From Deltaproteobacteria bacterium (GTDB lineage: Bacteria > Desulfobacterota > GWC2-55-46), in the NCBI GenBank assembly GCA_021825035.1, contig JAKAIQ010000106.1, forward strand, positions 1 through 7,406: a stretch of DNA of 7,406 nucleotides. Reading direction: 5' to 3'. The translations under genes and the position numbers were made by a program. Under the pieces are notes generated by a model. That model worked only from the letters and a program-made list of their open reading frames with translations, did no database searches and was not told the DNA's origin. Shown in pieces: positions 5,674 to 7,406 of this stretch (within the stretch, counting starts at the first letter, position 1; every line of letters begins with the position of its first letter).

Positions 5674-5717
5674 CCGATTGCCCGGTAAGTGACATATGTC
5701 ACTTACCGGGCAATCGG
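5674..5717. repeat. Perfect 44-bp palindrome in divergent intergenic region
   Basis: Bases 5674-5695 are the exact reverse complement of 5696-5717 with no spacer; the centre is CATATG and the outermost pair is C5674-G5717, with the next pair (G/G) failing. It lies between two divergently oriented promoters, 36 bp upstream of the -35 of the beta-barrel gene, so it is not at a gene end and no T-run follows. A dimeric-regulator operator, a cruciform or RNA-hairpin site, or a small mobile palindromic repeat are the options. Confidence 0.9.
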
Positions 5718-5721
5718 GGGC

Positions 5722-5739
5722 CGGTACAATCGGTACAAT
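5722..5739. repeat. Tandem 9-bp direct repeat
   Basis: CGGTACAAT occurs twice without a gap (5722-5730 and 5731-5739), between the palindrome and the -35 element at 5754. The position directly upstream of a promoter suggests an activator or repressor site on one face of the helix, but two short copies could be chance duplication. Confidence 0.5.
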
Positions 5740-5753
5740 CCAGGGCGGCAGGG

Positions 5754-5782
5754 TTGACATATCCGGATAAGGCGGCTATAAG
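5754..5782 (+). promoter_or_regulatory. Sigma70 promoter of the beta-barrel gene
   Basis: TTGACA (5754-5759) and TATAAG (5777-5782) are 17 bp apart. Transcription should begin near 5788. The predicted transcript opens almost at once with a perfect 8-bp hairpin, AATAACGG (5788-5795) with CCGTTATT (5803-5810), followed by TT, which could protect the 5' end or be an operator half-site pair in the DNA. Confidence 0.75.
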
Positions 5783-5853
5783 TGCTTAATAACGGAAGAA
5801 TGCCGTTATTTTGCGGACGCTTCTCAAAAAAAATCCAAAGGCGGTTGGCATCG

Positions 5854-6642
5854 ATGGCTGAAAGATACGGTTTTATCGTTGTTTTGTCGATTTTTTCACT
5901 GGTCGCGCTTGCCGCGGACGCACAGGCGGAAGACTGGAAGACCACTCTTTCCGCCACGTACGAGACGGGCACCTACGGCACCGGCACGCGCATAGACACG
6001 GAATACATCCCCCTTACCGTAAAGCGGTACTTCGACAACACCGGAGACCTGTCGCTCACCGTGCCGTACATCAGCCAGACGTCGAACGGGCAGGTGACGT
6101 TCATAAACGGCCTGGTCTTCAGGACGAACGGGGCGAAGAAGGCGGTCACCACCGAAAGCGGCCTCGGCGACATGATAGGCGAGGGCAGGCTGTACGTCAT
6201 GGAGGAGAGCCAGACGCATCTTTTCGATCTGTCGGTGGTCGGGAGGATAAAGTTCCCCACCGCCGACAAGAGCAAGGGCCTCGGCACAGGAGCGTTTGAC
6301 GAGACCGGCGGCCTTGAGCTGTCGAGGTCGATAGTGCCTGACTGGACGGGTTTTTTCGACGTGTACTACACCTTTATCGGAAGCGTGGCCGGGCTTGACC
6401 TGAAAAACACCACGGCCTTCGACTTCGGCGCCTCTTACAAGACGAGTCCGGAGACGACGGTGAGCCTTTTTTACTCCCAGAGCACGCCGATCGTAAGCGG
6501 CATCGAGGACCTCCGGGACCTCCTTGCCAACGGCGAATACAGGCTTTCAAATGCCATGAGCCTGTTCGCGGGCGTGGATATCGGGCTTTCGACGTCGAGT
6601 CCCGATATCGGCATAACGGGCGGGATAAGCTACAGGTTTTAG
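5854..6642 (+). CDS. Outer-membrane beta-barrel protein, PF13557-like (phenol MetA-type) family
   Basis: A 262-aa protein if started at ATG 5854, where MAERYGFIVVLSIFSLVALA is a good Sec signal with cleavage after AQA (residue 25). The frame is open upstream to GTG 5782 and ATG 5800, but GTG 5782 overlaps the promoter -10 and ATG 5800 would be only ~12 nt into the transcript inside a hairpin loop. AAAGG at 5837-5841 is the best ribosome site, 12 nt from ATG 5854, which is long, so the start is not certain. The mature protein has beta-strand alternation throughout. It contains the family pattern SGLGDMIGEGRLYV and VGRIKFPTADKSKGLGTG, as in the 'MetA-pathway of phenol degradation' or transporter-like barrels, and ends in GGISYRF with the terminal Phe recognised by the BAM machinery. 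Members are implicated in uptake of hydrophobic or aromatic compounds, but most are uncharacterised and the substrate is unknown here. Confidence 0.82.
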   Translation: MAERYGFIVVLSIFSLVALAADAQAEDWKTTLSATYETGTYGTGTRIDTEYIPLTVKRYFDNTGDLSLTVPYISQTSNGQVTFINGLVFRTNGAKKAVTTESGLGDMIGEGRLYVMEESQTHLFDLSVVGRIKFPTADKSKGLGTGAFDETGGLELSRSIVPDWTGFFDVYYTFIGSVAGLDLKNTTAFDFGASYKTSPETTVSLFYSQSTPIVSGIEDLRDLLANGEYRLSNAMSLFAGVDIGLSTSSPDIGITGGISYRF

Positions 6643-6658
6643 TCTTTCAGGGTTAATC

Positions 6659-6684
6659 CCCCGGCTGCCTGCGGCGGGGTGTTT
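6659..6684 (+). terminator. Weak terminator-like hairpin after the beta-barrel gene
   Basis: CCCCG (6659-6663) can pair with CGGGG (6675-6679), followed by TGTTT. The stem is short and the U-run poor, so read-through into the downstream gene at 6738 is likely; no convincing promoter is visible in 6643-6737. Confidence 0.3.
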
Positions 6685-6737
6685 CATCGCAAAAAACAGA
6701 GCATTAAAAAACCGGAAGAGAAGAAAGGAGCTGGAAA

Positions 6738-7286
6738 ATGAAAAGAAAATTGGCGAGCGTTTTTACGGCCGTGTTTCTTGCCGCCGGAGCCTTCATCGCG
6801 GTTCACGCAGGGGCCGCGACAGGGGAGGAGACGAGGCTTGAAAAAAGCGCCACTGACATAGACTCGGACGCGGGCAAGCCCAACATGGAAAAGCCCATCG
6901 TCCAGCGGATAGAAAACCAGTTCAACGTGACGGACGCGCAGATAGCGAGCCTCCGGAAGCAAAAACTCGGCTACGGCGAGATAACGATAGTCTTCGCCCT
7001 CGCGGAGAAGCTGCCCGGCGGCATAACAAAGGCCAACATAAGCAAGATAATGGCCATGAGGAACGGACCTCCGAGGATGGGCTGGGGGCAGATAGCGAAT
7101 AAGCTCGGCTTCAAGCTCGGCCCCGTCATAAGCGACGTCGAAAGGGTGAGGAGCGAAGAAAGGCATGAGATGATGGAGGAGCGCAGCGAGAGGGGGGAGA
7201 AGATGGAGATGCCCGAACGCCCTGAACGCCCCGAACGTCCTGAAAGGCCCGAAAGGCCGGAAATGCCCGAAAGGATGGGCAGGTAG
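6738..7286 (+). CDS. Exported protein with C-terminal Pro-Glu-Arg repeat, function unknown
   Basis: A 182-aa protein with AAAGGAG at 6724-6730 placed 7 nt before ATG 6738. A Sec signal is clear (MKRKLASVFTAVFLAAGAFIA, cleavage near HAGA-A, residue ~26), so it is periplasmic or secreted. Residues ~53-135 form a compact domain with the pattern IVQRIENQFNVTDAQIASLR, then LGYGEITIVFALAEKLPGGIT, then GPPRMGWGQIANKLGFKLGP; it looks helical and I recall similar unnamed domains in environmental Gram-negative genomes. The C-terminus changes to a Glu/Arg/Met-rich stretch (136-158) and then seven triplets PE(R/M) at 159-179. These are encoded by repeated ~9-nt DNA units and are probably extended and disordered. 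There are no cysteines. It may share a transcript with the upstream beta-barrel gene. Function unknown; a metal- or envelope-stress role is only speculation. Confidence 0.82.
   Translation: MKRKLASVFTAVFLAAGAFIAVHAGAATGEETRLEKSATDIDSDAGKPNMEKPIVQRIENQFNVTDAQIASLRKQKLGYGEITIVFALAEKLPGGITKANISKIMAMRNGPPRMGWGQIANKLGFKLGPVISDVERVRSEERHEMMEERSERGEKMEMPERPERPERPERPERPEMPERMGR
7200..7277 (+). repeat. Coding microrepeat, PER/PEM units
   Basis: Seven in-frame codon triplets (Pro-Glu-Arg or Pro-Glu-Met) run from about 7212 to 7274. Codons vary (CGC, CGT, AGG for Arg; CCC, CCT, CCG for Pro), so the protein repeat is kept while the DNA has drifted. This argues for selection on the peptide rather than a very recent slippage event. 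Confidence 0.7.
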
Positions 7287-7323
7287 GCCTTTTTTAGAGG
7301 ACTTTGAAGACGGCTCTTGAAAC

Positions 7324-7358
7324 GAAGCCCCGGATGGAACTCCGGGGCTTCCTCATTT
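7324..7358 (+). terminator. Hairpin terminator after the PER-repeat gene
   Basis: GAAGCCCCGGA (7324-7334) and TCCGGGGCTTC (7341-7351) form a perfect 11-bp stem with a 6-nt loop, followed by CTCATTT. The U-tract is weak but the stem is strong and it lies 38 nt past the stop codon. A further 7-bp inverted pair CGGCGAG/CTCGCCG (7371-7377, 7389-7395) follows near the window end; no gene can be supported in 7352-7406. Confidence 0.65.
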
Positions 7359-7406
7359 GCGGAGAAAGCGCGGCGAGCCGGAATGATCCTCGCCGGGGCG
7401 ATCGGA

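Noticed and set aside
5674..5717. Palindrome as a transcription terminator
   Set aside because: It lies upstream of divergent genes rather than at a gene end and has no T-run on either side.
1..7406. tRNA, rRNA, CRISPR array, insertion sequence or prophage genes
   Set aside because: No cloverleaf, regularly spaced repeats, transposase or integrase motifs were seen on either strand.

Overview
The window is a GC-rich chromosomal stretch from a Gram-negative bacterium: it encodes three outer-membrane beta-barrel or efflux proteins and several Sec signal peptides. High GC combined with frequent AGG (Arg) and ATA (Ile) codons and strong AAAGGAG-type ribosome binding sites resembles uncultured Desulfobacterota/Deltaproteobacteria or Nitrospirota. 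This placement is a guess from composition and gene style, not from a marker gene.

Layout from left to right. (1) 1-1155 (+): 3' part of a NodT/OprM-type outer-membrane efflux factor, cut by the window start. (2) 1156-1882: a 727-bp interval with no conventional gene. It holds a compound terminator-like hairpin, a strong sigma70-type promoter and then a ~550-nt leader. The leader contains a UUCG-capped structured RNA with mutually exclusive pairings, a 30-codon ORF with an excellent Shine-Dalgarno whose start codon pairs with its own 3' end, and a 13-bp stem enclosing a U-rich terminator-like element just before the next gene's ribosome binding site. (3) 1883-3402 (+): a two-gene unit of a divergent Nramp (SLC11) transporter, with DNDAG and APWQ replacing the canonical DPGN and MPHN motifs, and a 69-aa single-pass membrane protein. 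(4) 3406-4855 (+): an OprB-family porin behind a textbook promoter with a 19-bp Fur-box match (17/19) just downstream of the start site. (5) 4861-5526 (-): a convergent two-gene operon of a small coiled-coil protein and a carboxymuconolactone-decarboxylase-like protein lacking the CxxC motif. (6) 5527-5853: a divergent control region with opposed promoters, two short tandem repeats and a perfect 44-bp palindrome. (7) 5854-6642 (+): a PF13557-like outer-membrane beta-barrel. (8) 6738-7286 (+): a secreted or periplasmic protein with a C-terminal PER triplet repeat, followed by a hairpin terminator.

The common theme is envelope transport, much of it metal-related. The Nramp unit appears to be controlled by its long RNA leader and the porin by iron through Fur. 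The most unusual item is the Nramp leader: I cannot assign it to the M-box or yybP-ykoY riboswitch classes from their remembered consensus, yet it carries aptamer-like, leader-peptide-like and attenuator-like parts in series.
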